A stretch of DNA of 64,000 nucleotides from Pseudorasbora parva (GCF_024679245.1 NC_090177.1:27210175-27274174), one strand, 5' to 3'. Positions 48,190 through 60,101 are shown, numbered from the stretch's first letter. The notes: generated by a model from the sequence alone, not told the origin. Translations and numbers: made by a program.

Positions 48190-48552
48190 TGGTTTTAGAA
48201 AGCAAGAGATGTTATAGAAGCAAATCATTTCAGAGTCTTAGTTAAACGATTGTTTGAGCATTGCATGGCTGTCAGCAATTAGAAAAATTCTCCAAAAAGT
48301 GAAGCAAAAGTTCTAACATTATTTCGTCATTGTTCATTAAAAGAGAGATCAAGGGCTATTGGATAGCATAGCATTTTATTGGACAGGTATCTTCAATAGA
48401 GGTACACAATTGGTAGAATGTGTAGTAAACAATCGTCATGAGAGGCTTACGGGTAGAATTTGTGTAATCAGGCTTAGTAGCCTAGATTTAAAATGCACCG
48501 ATTGTGTTCTGTTTTATCACATGGTGTTTAGTAACATGTCCCAGAGTCAGCC

Positions 48553-48646
48553 GCTCCAGTGGCGCAATCGGTCAGCGCGCGGTACTTATAAGGCAGTACA
48601 CAGCAGAGCAATGCCGAGGTTGTGAGTTCGAGCCTCACATGGAGCA
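48553..48646 (+). tRNA. tRNA-Ile(UAU), C66A
   Basis: The 3' acceptor strand starts with A, so it cannot pair with G7. Otherwise consensus. Confidence 0.85.
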
Positions 48647-49010
48647 TGGTTTTAGAAAGCAAGAGATGTTATAGAAGCAAGTCATTTCAGAGTCTTACTT
48701 GAAAGATTCTTTGAGCATTGCATGGCTGTCAGCAATTGGAAAAATTCTCAAAAAAAGTGAAGCAAAAGTTCTAACATTATTTCTTCATTGTTCATTAAAA
48801 GAGAGATCAAGGGCTAATGGATAGCATAGCATTTTATTGGACAGGTATCTTCAATAGAGGTACACAATTGGTAGAATGTGTAGTAAACAATCGTCATGAG
48901 AGGCTTACGGGTAGAATTTGTGTAATCAGGCTTAGTAGCCTAGATTTAAAATGCACCGATTGTGTTCTGTTTTCTCACATGGGGTTTAGTAACAAGTCCC
49001 AAAGTCAGCC

Positions 49011-49104
49011 GCTCCAGTGGCGCAATCGGTTATCGCGCGGTACTTATAAAGCAGTACACAGCAGAGCAATGCCGAGGTTGTGAGTTCGAGCCTCACCTGG
49101 AGCA
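49011..49104 (+). tRNA. tRNA-Ile(UAU), D-stem G22T
   Basis: GGTTATCGCG in place of GGTTAGCGCG breaks the G22-C13 pair. AAGCAG intron start. Confidence 0.83.
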
Positions 49105-49334
49105 TGGTTTTAGAAAGCAAGAGATGTTATAGAAGCAAATCATTTCAGAGTCTTACTTAAAAGATTGTTTGAGCATTGCATGGCTGTCAGCAATTAGAAA
49201 AATTCTTAAAAAAGTGAAGCAAAAGTTCTAACATTATTTCGTCATTGTTCATTAAAAGAGAGTTCAAGGGCTAATGGATACCATTGTGTTCTGTTTTCTC
49301 ACATGGGGTTTAGTAACATGTCCCAGAGTCAGCC

Positions 49335-49428
49335 GCTCCAGTGGCGCAATCGGTCAGCGCGCGGTACTTATAAGGCAGTACACAGCAGAGCAATGCCGAG
49401 GTTGTGAGTTCGAGCCTCACCTGGAGCA
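49335..49428 (+). tRNA. tRNA-Ile(UAU), intact, extended terminator
   Basis: Consensus exons and intron. The trailer is TC followed by five T, the longest terminator among the copies. 324-bp unit. Confidence 0.95.
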
Positions 49429-49791
49429 TCTTTTTAGAAAGCAAGAGATGTTATAGAAGCAAGTCGTTTCAGAGTCTTAGTTAAAAGATTTTTTGAGCAT
49501 TGCATGGCTGTCAGCAATTAGAAAAATTCTCAAAAAAGTGAAGCAAAAGTTCTAACATTATTTCGTCATTGTTCATTAAAAGAGAGATCAAGGGCTATTG
49601 GATAGCATAGCATTTTATTGGACAGGTATCTTCAATAGAGGTACACAATTGGTAGAATGTGTAGTAAACAATCGTCATGAGAGGCTTACGGGTAGAATTT
49701 GTGTAATCAGGCTTAGTAGCCTAGATTTAAAATGCACCGATTGTGTTCTGTTTTCTCACATGGTGTTTAGTAACATGTCCCAAAGTCAGCA

Positions 49792-49885
49792 GCTCCAGTG
49801 GCGCAATCGGTCAGCGCGCAGTACTTATAAGGCAGTACACAGCCGAGCTATGCCAAGGTTGTGAGTTCGAGCCTCACCTGGAGCA
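49792..49885 (+). tRNA. tRNA-Ile(UAU), G28A/G43A subfamily
   Basis: CAGTA/TGCCA stem, GCCGAGCT intron end, discriminator A. The trailer is TGA-TTTT. Confidence 0.8.
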
Positions 49886-50248
49886 TGATTTTAGAAAGCA
49901 AGAGATGTTATAGAAGCAAGTCATTTCAGAGTCTTACTTGAAAGATTGTTTGAGCATTGCATGGCTGTCAGCAATTAGAAAAATTCTCCAAAAAGTGAAG
50001 CAAAAGTTCTAACATTATTTCGTCATTGTTCATTAAAAGAGAGATCAAGGGCTATTGGATAGCATAGCATTTTATTGGACAGGTATCTTCAATAGAGGTA
50101 CACAATTGGTAGAATGTGTAGTAAACAATCGTCATGAGAGGCTTACGGGTAGAATTTGTGTAATCAGGCTTAGTAGCCTAGATTTAAAATGCACCGATTG
50201 TGTTCTGTTTTCTCACATGGTGTTTAGTAACATGTCCCAAAGTCAGCA

Positions 50249-50342
50249 GCTCCAGTGGCGCAATCGGTCAGCGCTCAGTACTTATAAGGCAGTACACAGC
50301 CGAGCTATGCCAAGGTTGTGAGTTCGATCCTCACCTGGAGCG
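50249..50342 (+). tRNA. tRNA-Ile(UAU), G28A/G43A subfamily, further decayed
   Basis: It additionally has G26T (GCGCTCAG), a T-loop G to T (TTCGATC) and discriminator G. Confidence 0.75.
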
Positions 50343-50705
50343 TGGTTTTAGAAAGCAAGAGATGTTATAGAAGCAAGTCATTTCAGAGTCTTACTTGAAA
50401 GATTGTTTGAGCATTGCATGGCTGTCAGCAATTAGAAAAATTATTAAAAAAGTGAAGCAAAAGTTCTAACATTATTTCGTCATTGTTCATTAAAAGAGAG
50501 ATCAAGGGCTAATGGATAGCATAGCATTTTATTGGACAGGTATCTTCAATAGAGGTACACAATTGGTAGAATGTGTAGTAAACAATCGTCATGAGAGGCT
50601 TACGGGTAGAATTTGTGTAATTAGGCTTAGTAGCCTAGATTTAAAATGCACCGATTGTGTTCTGTTTTCTCACATGGGGTTTAGTAACAAGTCCCAAAGT
50701 CAGCC

Positions 50706-50799
50706 GCTCCAGTGGCGCAATCGGTTAGCGCGCGGTACTTATAAAGCAGTACACAGCAGAGCAATGCCGAGGTTGTGAGTTCGAGCCTCACCTGGAGCA
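50706..50799 (+). tRNA. tRNA-Ile(UAU), intact (GGTTAGC D loop)
   Basis: Consensus exons with T in the D loop and AAGCAG intron start. Counterpart of 44704, including a private TAATTAGGC spacer variant. Confidence 0.94.
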
Positions 50800-51029
50800 T
50801 GGTTTTAGAAAGCAAGAGATGTTATAGAAGCAAATCATTTCAGAGTCTTACTTAAAAGATTGTTTGAGCATTGCATGGCTGTCAGCAATTAGAAAAATTC
50901 TTAAAAAAGTGAAGCAAAAGTTCTAACATTATTTCGTCATTGTTCATTAAAAGAGAGTTCAAGGGCTAATGGATACCATTGTGTTCTGTTTTCTCACATG
51001 GGGTTTAGTAACATGTCCCAGAGTCAGCC

Positions 51030-51123
51030 GCTCCAGTGGCGCAATCGGTCAGCGCGCGGTACTTATAAGGCAGTACACAGCAGAGCAATGCCGAGGTTGT
51101 GAGTTCGAGCCTAACCTGGAGCA
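51030..51123 (+). tRNA. tRNA-Ile(UAU), T-stem C63A
   Basis: CTAAC in place of CTCAC breaks the pair with G51. 324-bp unit. Confidence 0.84.
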
Positions 51124-51486
51124 TGGTTTTAGAAAGCAAGAGATGTTATAGAAGCAAGTCGTTTCCGAGTCTTAGTTAAAAGATTGTTTGAGCATTGCAT
51201 GGGTGTCAGCAATTAGAAAAATTCTCAAAAAAGTGAAGCAAAAGTTCTAACATTATTTCGTCATTGTTCATTAAAAGAGAGATCAAGGGCTATTGGATAG
51301 CATAGCATTTTATTGGACAGGTATCTTCAATAGAGGTACACAATTGGTAGAATGTGTAGTAAACAATCGTCATGAGAGGCTTACGGGTAGAATTTGTGTA
51401 ATCAGGCTTAGTAGCCTAGATTTAAAATGCACCGATTGTGTTCTGTTTTCTCACATGGTGTTTAGTAACATGTCCCAAAGTCAGCA

Positions 51487-51580
51487 GCTCCAGTGGCGCA
51501 ATCGGTCAGCGCGCAGTACTTATAAGGCAGTACACAGCCGAGCTATGCCAAGGTTGTGAGTTCGAGCCTCACCTGGAGCA
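51487..51580 (+). tRNA. tRNA-Ile(UAU), G28A/G43A subfamily
   Basis: CAGTA/TGCCA stem and GCCGAGCT intron end, discriminator A. Counterpart of 45161. Confidence 0.8.
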
Positions 51581-51943
51581 TGGTTTTAGAAAGCAAGAGA
51601 TGTTATAGAAGCAAGTCATTTCAGAGTCTTACTTGAAAGATTGTTTGAGCATTGCATGGCTGTCAGCAATTAGAAAAATTATTAAAAAAGTGAAGCAAAA
51701 GTTCTAACATTATTTCGTCATTGTTCATTAAAAGAGAGATCAAGGGCTAATGGATAGCATAGCATTTTATTGGACAGGTATCTTCAATAGAGGTACACAA
51801 TAAGTAGAATGTGTAGTAAACAATCGTCATGAGAGGCTTACGGGTAGAATTTGTGTAATCAGGCTTAGTAGCCTAGATTTAAAATGCACCGATTGTGTTC
51901 TGTTTTCTCACATGGGGTTTAGTAACAAGTCCCAGAGTCAGCC

Positions 51944-52037
51944 GCTCCAGTGGCGCAATCGGTCAGCGCGCGGTACTTATAAGGCAGTACACAGCAGAGC
52001 AATGCCGAGGTTGTGAGTTCGAGCCTCCCCTGGAGCA
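51944..52037 (+). tRNA. tRNA-Ile(UAU), A64C
   Basis: A64C T-stem mismatch. The spacer upstream reads AATAAGTAG where most have AATTGGTAG. Confidence 0.83.
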
Positions 52038-52400
52038 TGGTTTTAGAAAGCAAGAGATGTTATAGAAGCAAATCATTTCAGAGTCTTAGTTAAAAGATTG
52101 TTTGAGCATTGCATGGCTGTCAGCAATTAGAAAAATTCTCCAAAAAGTGAAGCAAAAGTTCTAACATTATTTCTTCATTGTTCATTAAAAGAGAGATCAA
52201 GGGCTATTGGATAGCATAGCATTTTATTGGACAGGTATCTTCAATAGAGGTACACAATTGGTAGAATGTGTAGTAAACAATCGTCATGAGAGGCGTACGG
52301 GTAGAATTTGTGTAATCAGGCTTAGTAGCCTAGATTTAAAATGCACCGATTGTGTTCTGTTTTCTCACATGGTGTTTAGTAACATGTCCCAGAGTCAGCC

Positions 52401-52494
52401 GCTCCAGTGGCGCAATCGGTCAGCGCGCGGTACTTATAAGGCAGTACACAGCAGAGCAATGCCGAGGTTGTGAGTTCGAGCCTCACCTGGAGCA
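52401..52494 (+). tRNA. tRNA-Ile(UAU), intact
   Basis: Consensus exons and intron. Confidence 0.95.
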
Positions 52495-52858
52495 TGGTTT
52501 TAGAAAGCAAGAGATGTTATAGAAGCAAGTCATTTCAGAGTCTTACTTGAAAGATTCTTTGAGCATTGCATGGCTGTCAGCAATTAGAAAAATTCTCAAA
52601 AAAAGTGAAGCAAAAGTTCTAACATTATTTCTTCATTGTTCATTAAAAGAGAGATCAAGGCCTAATGGATAGCATAGCATTTTATTGGACAGGTATCTTC
52701 AATAGAGGTACACAATTGGTAGAATGTGTAGTAAACAATCGTCATGAGAGGCTTACGGGTAGAATTTGTGTAATCAGGCTTAGTAGCCTAGATTTAAAAT
52801 GCACCGATTGTGTTCTGTTTTCTCACATGGGGTTTAGTAACAAGTCTCAGAGTCAGCC

Positions 52859-52952
52859 GCTCCAGTGGCGCAATCGGTCAGCGCGCGGTACTTATAAGGC
52901 AGTACACAGCAGAGCAATGCCGAGGTTGTGAGTTCGAGCCTCACCTGGAGCA
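52859..52952 (+). tRNA. tRNA-Ile(UAU), intact
   Basis: Consensus. This unit is an extra monomer compared with the related block near 46075-46399. Confidence 0.95.
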
Positions 52953-53182
52953 TGGTTTTAGAAAGCAAGAGATGTTATAGAAGCAAATCATTTCAGAGTC
53001 TTACTTAAAAGATTGTTTGAGCATTGCATGGCTGTCAGCAATTAGAAAAATTCTTAAAAAAGTGAAGCAAAAGTTCTAACATTATTTCGTCATTGTTCAT
53101 TAAAAGAGAGTTCAAGGGCTAATGGATACCATTGTGTTCTGTTTTCTCACATGGGGTTTAGTAACATGTCCCAGAGTCAGCC

Positions 53183-53276
53183 GCTCCAGTGGCGCAATCG
53201 GTCAGCGCGCGGTACTTATAAGGCAGTACACAGCAGAGCAATGCCGAGGTTGTGAGTTCGAGCCTCACCTGGAGCA
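53183..53276 (+). tRNA. tRNA-Ile(UAU), intact
   Basis: Consensus; counterpart of 46399. 324-bp unit. Confidence 0.95.
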
Positions 53277-53640
53277 TGGTTTTAGAAGGCAAGAGATGTT
53301 ATAGAAGCAAATCATTTCAGAGTCTTACTTGAAAGATTGTTTGAGCATTGCATGGCTGTCAGCAATTAGAAAAATTCTCCAAAAAGTGAAGCAAAAGTTC
53401 TAACATTATTTCGTCATTGTTCATTAAAAGAGAGATCAAGGGCTATTGGATAGTATAGCATTTTTATTGGACAGGTATCTTCAATAGAGGTACACAATTG
53501 GTAGAATGTGTAGTAAACAATCATCATGAGAGGCTTACGGGTAGAATTTGTGTAATCAGGCTTAGTAGCCTAGATTTAAAATGCACCGATTGTGTTCTGT
53601 TTTCTCACATGGGGTTTAGTAACAAGTCCTTGAGTCAGCC

Positions 53641-53734
53641 GCTCCAGTGGCGCAATCGGTCAGCGCGCGGTACTTATAAGGCAGTACACAGCAGAGCAAT
53701 GCCGAGGTTGTGAGTTCGAGCCTCCCCTAGAGCA
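53641..53734 (+). tRNA. tRNA-Ile(UAU), A64C and G68A
   Basis: Same two stem defects as 46857, 6784 bp earlier, but with the normal intron. Confidence 0.8.
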
Positions 53735-54097
53735 TGGTTTTAGAAAGCAAGAGATGTTATAGAAGCAAATCATTTCAGAGTCTTAGTTAAAAGATTGTTT
53801 GAGCATTGCATGGCTGTCAGCAATTAGAAAAATTCTCCAAAAAGTGAAGCAAAAGTTCTAACATTATTTCGTCATTGTTCATTAAAAGAGAGATCAAGGG
53901 CTATTGGATAGCATAGCATTTTATTGGACAGGTATCTTCAATAGAGGTACACAATTGGTAGAATGTGTAGTAAACAATCGTCATGAGAGGCGTACGGGTA
54001 GAATTTGTGTAATCAGGCTTAGTAGCCTAGATTTAAAATGCACCGATTGTGTTCTGTTTTATCACATGGTGTTTAGTAACATGTCCCAGAGTCAGCC

Positions 54098-54191
54098 GCT
54101 CCAGTGGCGCAATCGGTCAGCGCGCGGTACTTATAAAGCAGTACACAGCAGAGCAATGCCGAGGTTGTGAGTTCGAGCCTCACCTGGAGCA
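54098..54191 (+). tRNA. tRNA-Ile(UAU), intact exons, intron variant
   Basis: AAGCAG intron start; counterpart of 47314. Confidence 0.94.
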
Positions 54192-54555
54192 TGGTTTTAG
54201 AAAGCAAGAGATGTTATAGAAGCAAGTCATTTCAGAGTCTTACTTGAAAGATTCTTTGAGCATTGCATGGCTGTCAGCAATTGGAAAAATTCTCAAAAAA
54301 AGTGAAGCAAAAGTTCTAACATTATTTCTTCATTGTTCATTAAAAGAGAGATCAAGGGCTAATGGATTGCATAGCATTTTATTGGACAGGTATCTTCAAT
54401 AGAGGTACACAATTGGTAGAATGTGTAGTAAACAATCGTCATGAGAGGCTTACGGGTAGAATTTGTGTAATCAGGCTTAGTAGCCTAGATTTAAAATGCA
54501 CCGATTGTGTTCTGTTTTCTCACATGGGGTTTAGTAACAAGTCCCAGAGTCAGCC

Positions 54556-54649
54556 GCTCCAGTGGCGCAATCGGTCAGCGCGCGGTACTTATAAGGCAGT
54601 ACACAGCAGAGCAATGCCGAGGTTGTGAGTTCGAGCCTCACCTGGAGCA
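54556..54649 (+). tRNA. tRNA-Ile(UAU), intact
   Basis: Consensus; counterpart of 47772. Confidence 0.95.
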
Positions 54650-54879
54650 TGGTTTTAGAAAGCAAGAGATGTTATAGAAGCAAATCATTTCAGAGTCTTA
54701 CTTAAAAGATTGTTTGAGCATTGCATGGCTGTCAGCAATTAGAAAAATTCTTAAAAAAGTGAAGCAAAAGTTCTAACATTATTTCGTCATTGTTCATTAA
54801 AAGAGAATTCAAGGGCTAATGGATACCATTGTGTTCTGTTTTCTCACATGGGGTTTAGTAACATGTCCCAGAGGCAGCC

Positions 54880-54973
54880 GCTCCAGTGGCGCAATCGGTC
54901 AGCGCGCGGTACTTATAAGGCAGTACACAGCAGAGCAATGCCGAGGTTGTGAGTTCGAGCCTCCCCTGGAGCA
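54880..54973 (+). tRNA. tRNA-Ile(UAU), A64C
   Basis: A64C T-stem mismatch; counterpart of 48096 with normal intron. 324-bp unit. Confidence 0.83.
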
Positions 54974-55336
54974 TGGTTTTAGAAAGCAAGAGATGTTATA
55001 GAAGCAAATCATTTCAGAGTCTTAGTTAAAAGATTGTTTGAGCATTGCATGGCTGTCAGCAATTAGAAAAATTCTCCAAAAAGTGAAGCAAAAGTTCTAA
55101 CATTATTTCGTCATTGTTCATTAAAAGAGAGATCAAGGGCTATTGGATAGCATAGCATTTTATTGGACAGGTATCTTCAATAGAGGTACACAATTGGTAG
55201 AATGTGTAGTAAACAATCGTCATGAGAGGCGTACGGGTAGAATTTGTGTAATCAGGCTTAGTAGCCTAGATTTAAAATGCACCGATTGTGTTCTGTTTTA
55301 TCACATGGTGTTTAGTAACATGTCCCAGAGTCAGCC

Positions 55337-55430
55337 GCTCCAGTGGCGCAATCGGTCAGCGCGCGGTACTTATAAGGCAGTACACAGCAGAGCAATGCCG
55401 AGGTTGTGAGTTCAAGCCTCACATGGAGCA
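55337..55430 (+). tRNA. tRNA-Ile(UAU), G57A and C66A
   Basis: T loop TTCAAGC and acceptor mismatch at 66; counterpart of 48553 with one further change. Confidence 0.82.
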
Positions 55431-55794
55431 TGGTTTTAGAAAGCAAGAGATGTTATAGAAGCAAGTCATTTCAGAGTCTTACTTGAAAGATTCTTTGAGC
55501 ATTGCATGGCTGTCAGCAATTGGAAAAATTCTCAAAAAAAGTGAAGCAAAAGTTCTAACATTATTTCTTCATTGTTCATTAAAAGAGAGATCAAGGGCTA
55601 ATGGATAGCATAGCATTTTATTGGACAGGTATCTTCAATAGAGGTACACAATTGGTAGAATGTGTAGTAAACAATCGTCATGAGAGGCTTACGGGTAGAA
55701 TTTGTGTAATCAGGCTTAGTAGCCTAGATTTAAAATGCACCGATTGTGTTCTGTTTTCTCACATGGGGTTTAGTAACAAGTCCCAGAGTCAGCC

Positions 55795-55888
55795 GCTCCA
55801 GTGGCGCAATCGGTCAGCGCGCGGTACTTATAAGGCAGTACACAGCAGAGCAATGCCGAGGTTGTGAGTTCGAGCCTCACCTGGAGCA
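55795..55888 (+). tRNA. tRNA-Ile(UAU), intact
   Basis: Consensus exons and intron. Its positional counterpart at 49011 belongs to the GGTTA/AAGCAG subtype, so the two blocks differ here. Confidence 0.95.
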
Positions 55889-56118
55889 TGGTTTTAGAAA
55901 GCAAGAGATGTTATAGAAGCAAATCATTTCAGAGTCTTACTTAAAAGATTGTTTGAGCATTGCATGGCTGTCAGCAATTAGAAAAATTCTTAAAAAAGTG
56001 AAGCAAAAGTTCTAACATTATTTCGTCATTGTTCATTAAAAGAGAGTTCAAGGGCTAATGGATACCATTGTGTTCTGTTTTCTCACATGGGGTTTAGTAA
56101 CATGTCCCAGAGTCAGCC

Positions 56119-56212
56119 GCTCCAGTGGCGCAATCGGTCAGCGCGCGGTACTTATAAGGCAGTACACAGCAGAGCAATGCCGAGGTTGTGAGTTCGAGCC
56201 TCACCTGGAGCA
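56119..56212 (+). tRNA. tRNA-Ile(UAU), intact
   Basis: Consensus; 324-bp unit. Confidence 0.95.
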
Positions 56213-56576
56213 TGGTTTTAGAAAGCAAGAGATGTTATAGAAGCAAATCATTTCAGAGTCTCACTTGAAAGATTGTTTGAGCATTGCATGGCTGTCAGCA
56301 ATTAGAAAAATTCTCCAAAAAGTGAAGCAAAAGTTCTAACATTATTTCGTCATTGTTCATTAAAAGAGAGATCAAGGGCTATTGGATAGTATAGCATTTT
56401 TATTGGACAGGTATCTTCAATAGAGGTACACAATTGGTAGAATTTGTAGTAAACAATCATCATGAGAGGCTTACGGGTAGAATTTGTGTAATCAGGCTTA
56501 GTAGCCTAGATTTAAAATGCACCGATTGTGTTCTGTTTTCTCACATGGGGTTTAGTAACAAGTCCCTGAGTCAGCC

Positions 56577-56670
56577 GCTCCAGTGGCGCAATCGGTCAGC
56601 GCGCGGTACTTATAAGGCAGTACACAGCAGAGCAATGCCGAGGTTGTGAGTTCGAGCCTCCCCTGGAGCA
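56577..56670 (+). tRNA. tRNA-Ile(UAU), A64C
   Basis: A64C T-stem mismatch only. Confidence 0.83.
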
Positions 56671-57033
56671 TGGTTTTAGAAAGCAAGAGATGTTATAGAA
56701 GCAAATCATTTCAGAGTCTTAGTTAAAAGATTGTTTGAGCATTGCATGGCTGTCAGCAATTAGAAAAATTCTCCAAAAAGTGAAGCAAAAGTTCTAACAT
56801 TATTTCGTCATTGTTCATTAAAAGAGAGATCAAGGGCTATTGGATAGCATAGCATTTTATTGGACAGGTATCTTCAATAGAGGTACACAATTGGTAGAAT
56901 GTGTAGTAAACAATCGTCATGAGAGGCGTACGGGTAGAATTTGTGTAATCAGGCTTAGTAGCCTAGATTTAAAATGCACCGATTGTGTTCTGTTTTCTCA
57001 CATGGGGTTTAGTAACAAGTCCCAGAGTCAGCC

Positions 57034-57127
57034 GCTCCAGTGGCGCAATCGGTCAGCGCGCGGTACTTATAAGGCAGTACACAGCAGAGCAATGCCGAGG
57101 TTGTGAGTTCGAGCCTCATCTGGAGCA
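57034..57127 (+). tRNA. tRNA-Ile(UAU), C65T wobble
   Basis: CTCAT in place of CTCAC leaves a G49-T65 wobble, so function is plausible. Confidence 0.9.
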
Positions 57128-57490
57128 TGGTTTTAGAAAGCAAGAGATGTTATAGAAGCAAATCATTTCAGAGTCTTACTTAAAAGATTGTTTGAGCATT
57201 GCATGGCTGTCAGCAATTAGAAAAATTATTAAAAAAGTGAAGCAAAAGTTCTAACATTATTTCCTCATTGTTCATTAAAAGAGAGATCAAGGGCTAATGG
57301 ATAGCATAGCATTTTATTGGACAGGTATCTTCAATAGAGGTACACAATTGGTAGAATGTGTAGTAAACAATCGTCATGAGAGGCTTACGGGTAGAATTTG
57401 TGTAATCAGGCTTAGTAGCCTAGATTTAAAATGCACCGATTGTGTTCTGTTTTCTCACATGGGGTTTAGTAACAAGTCCCAAAGTCAGCC

Positions 57491-57584
57491 GCTCCAGTGG
57501 CGCAATCGGTTAGCGCGCGGTACTTATAAAGCAGTACACAGCAGAGCAATGCCGAGGTTGTGAGTTCGAGCCTCACCTGGAGCA
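57491..57584 (+). tRNA. tRNA-Ile(UAU), intact (GGTTAGC D loop)
   Basis: Consensus exons, AAGCAG intron start. First copy of the 4440-bp duplicated block. Confidence 0.94.
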
Positions 57585-57946
57585 TGGTTTTAGAAAGCAA
57601 GAGATGTTATAGAAGCAAGTCATTTCAGAGTCTTACTTTAAAGATTGTTTGAGTATTGGATGGCTGTCATCAATTAAAAGAGTTATCAGAAAGTAATGCA
57701 AAAGGTCTAACACTATATGTTCATTGTTCATTAAAAGAGAGTTCCAGTGCTATTGGATAGCCCAGTGTTTTATTGGACAGGTATATTCAATTGAGGTACA
57801 CAAGTGGTAGAATGTGTAGTAAACATTCATCATGAGAGGCTTACGGGTAGAGTTTGTGCAATCAGGCTTTGTTGCCTAGATTTAAAATGCACCGATTGTG
57901 TTCTGTTTTCTCACATGGTGTTTAGTAACATGTACCAGAGTCAGCC

Positions 57947-58040
57947 GCTCCAGTGGCGCAATCGGTCAGTGCGCGGTACTTATAAGGCAGTACACAGCAG
58001 AGCTATGCCGAGGTTGTGAGTTCGAGCCTCACCTGGAGCA
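57947..58040 (+). tRNA. tRNA-Ile(UAU), D-stem C23T wobble
   Basis: GTGC in the D stem keeps a wobble with G12. The intron ends GAGCT. Type-B spacer upstream. Confidence 0.88.
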
Positions 58041-58404
58041 TGGTTTTAGAAAGCAAGAGATGTTATAGAAGCAAGTCATTTCAGAGTCTTACTTGAAAGA
58101 TTGTTTGAGCATTGCATGGCTGTCAGCAATTAGAAAAATTCTCAAAAAAATTGAAGCAAAAGTTCTAACATTATTTTGTAATTTTTCATTAAAAGAGAGT
58201 TCAAGGGCTAATGGATAGCATAGCATTTTATTGGACAGGTATCTTCAATAGAGGTACACAATTGGTAGAATGTGTAGTACACATTCGTCATGAGAGGCTT
58301 ATGGGTAGAGTTTGTGTAATCAGGCTTAGTAGCCTAAATTTAAAATGCACCGATTGTGTTCTGTTTTCTCACATGGTGTTTAGTAACATGTCCCAGAGTC
58401 AGCC

Positions 58405-58498
58405 GCTCCAGTGGCGCAATCGGTCAGTGAGCGGTACTTATAAGGCAGTACACAGCAGAGCAATGCCGAGGTTGTGAGTTCAAGCCTCACCTGGAGCA
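58405..58498 (+). tRNA. tRNA-Ile(UAU), D-stem and T-loop changes
   Basis: The D-stem 3' strand is GTGA (last pair lost) and the T loop is TTCAAGC (G57A). Confidence 0.8.
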
Positions 58499-58860
58499 TG
58501 GTTTTAGAAAGCAAGAGATGTTATAGAAGCAAGTCATTTCAGAGTCTTACTTTAAAGATTGTTTGAGTATTGGATGGCTGTCATCAATTAAAAGAGTTTT
58601 CAGAAAGTAATGCAAAAGGTCTAACACTATATGTTCATTGTTCATTAAAAGAGAGTTCCAGTGCTATTGGATAGCCCAGTGTTTTATTGGACAGGTATAT
58701 TCAATTGAGGTACACAATTGGTAGAATGTGTAGTAAACATTCGTCATGAGAGGCTTACGGGTAGAGTTTGTGTAATCAGGCTTAGTAGCCTAGATTTAAA
58801 ATGCACCAATTGTGTTCTGTTTTCTCACATGGTGTTTAATAACATGTACCAGAGTCAGCA

Positions 58861-58954
58861 GCTCCAGTGGCGCAATCGGTCAGCGCGCGGTACTTATAAG
58901 GCAGTACACAGCAGAGCAATGCCGAGGTTGTGAGTTCGAGCCTCACCTGGAGCA
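58861..58954 (+). tRNA. tRNA-Ile(UAU), intact
   Basis: Consensus exons and intron, type-B spacer. Confidence 0.95.
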
Positions 58955-59318
58955 TGGTTTTAGAAAGCAAGAGATGTTATAGAAGCAAATCATTTCAGAA
59001 TCTTAGTTAAAAGATTGTTTGAGCATTGCATGGCTGTCAGCAATTAGAAAAATTCTCAAAAAAAGTGAAGCAAAAGTTCTAACATTATTTCGTCATTGTT
59101 CATTAAAAGAGAGATCAAGGGCTAATGGATAGCATAGCATTTTATTGGACAGGTATCTTCAATAGAGGTACACAATTGGTAGAATGTGTAGTAAACAATC
59201 GTCATGAGAGGCTTACGGGTAGAATTTGTGTAATCAGGCTTAGTAGCCTAGATTTAAAATGCACCGATTGTGTTCTGTTTTCTCACATGGGGTTTAGTAA
59301 CAAGTCCCAGAGTCAGCC

Positions 59319-59412
59319 GCTCCAGTGGCGCAATCGGTCAGCGCGCGGTACTTATAAGGCAGTACAGAGCAGAGCAATGCCGAGGTTGTGAGTTCGAGCC
59401 TCACCTGGAGCA
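59319..59412 (+). tRNA. tRNA-Ile(UAU), intact exons, intron variant
   Basis: GTACAGAGC intron; identical to the copy 4440 bp downstream. Confidence 0.94.
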
Positions 59413-59642
59413 TGGTTTTAGAAAGCAAGAGATGTTATAGAAGCAAATCATTTCAGAGTCTTACTTAAAAGATTGTTTGAGCATTAAATGGCTGTCAGCA
59501 ATTAGAAAAATTCTTAAAAAAGTGAAGCAAAAGTTCTAACATTATTTCGTCATTGTTCATTAAAAGAGAGTTCAAGGGCTAATGGATACCATTGTGTTCT
59601 GTTTTCTCACATGGGGTTTAGTAACATGTCCCAGAGTCAGCC

Positions 59643-59736
59643 GCTCCAGTGGCGCAATCGGTCAGCGCGCGGTACTTATAAGGCAGTACACAGCAGAGCA
59701 ATGCCGAGGTTGTGAGTTCGAGCCTCACCTGGAGCA
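59643..59736 (+). tRNA. tRNA-Ile(UAU), intact
   Basis: Consensus; 324-bp unit. Confidence 0.95.
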
Positions 59737-60101
59737 TGGTTTTAGAAAGCAAGAGATGTTATAGAAGCAAGTCATTTCAGAGTCTTACTTGAAAGATTGT
59801 CTGAGCATTGCATGGCTTTCAGCAATTGGAAAAATTCTCCAAAAAAGTGAAGCAAAAGTTCTAAGATTATTTCTTCATTGTTCATTAAAAGAGAGATCAA
59901 GGGCTAATGGATAGCATAGCATTTTTATTGGACAGGTATCTTCAATAGAGGTACACAATTGGTAGAATGTGTAGTAAACAATCGTCATGAGAGGCTTACG
60001 GGTAGAATTTGTGTAATCAGGCTTAGTAGCCTAGATTTAAAATGCACCGATTGTGTTCTGTTTTCTCACATGGGGTTTAGTAACAAGTCCCAGAGTCAGC
60101 C

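Larger units (their letters stand above)
57183..59560 (+). repeat. 4440-bp higher-order duplication, left copy
   Basis: Base for base by eye this segment equals 61623-64000, and the match is cut only by the window edge. At 57182 (A) versus 61622 (G) identity stops. It covers five tRNA genes and their spacers. Confidence 0.85.
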
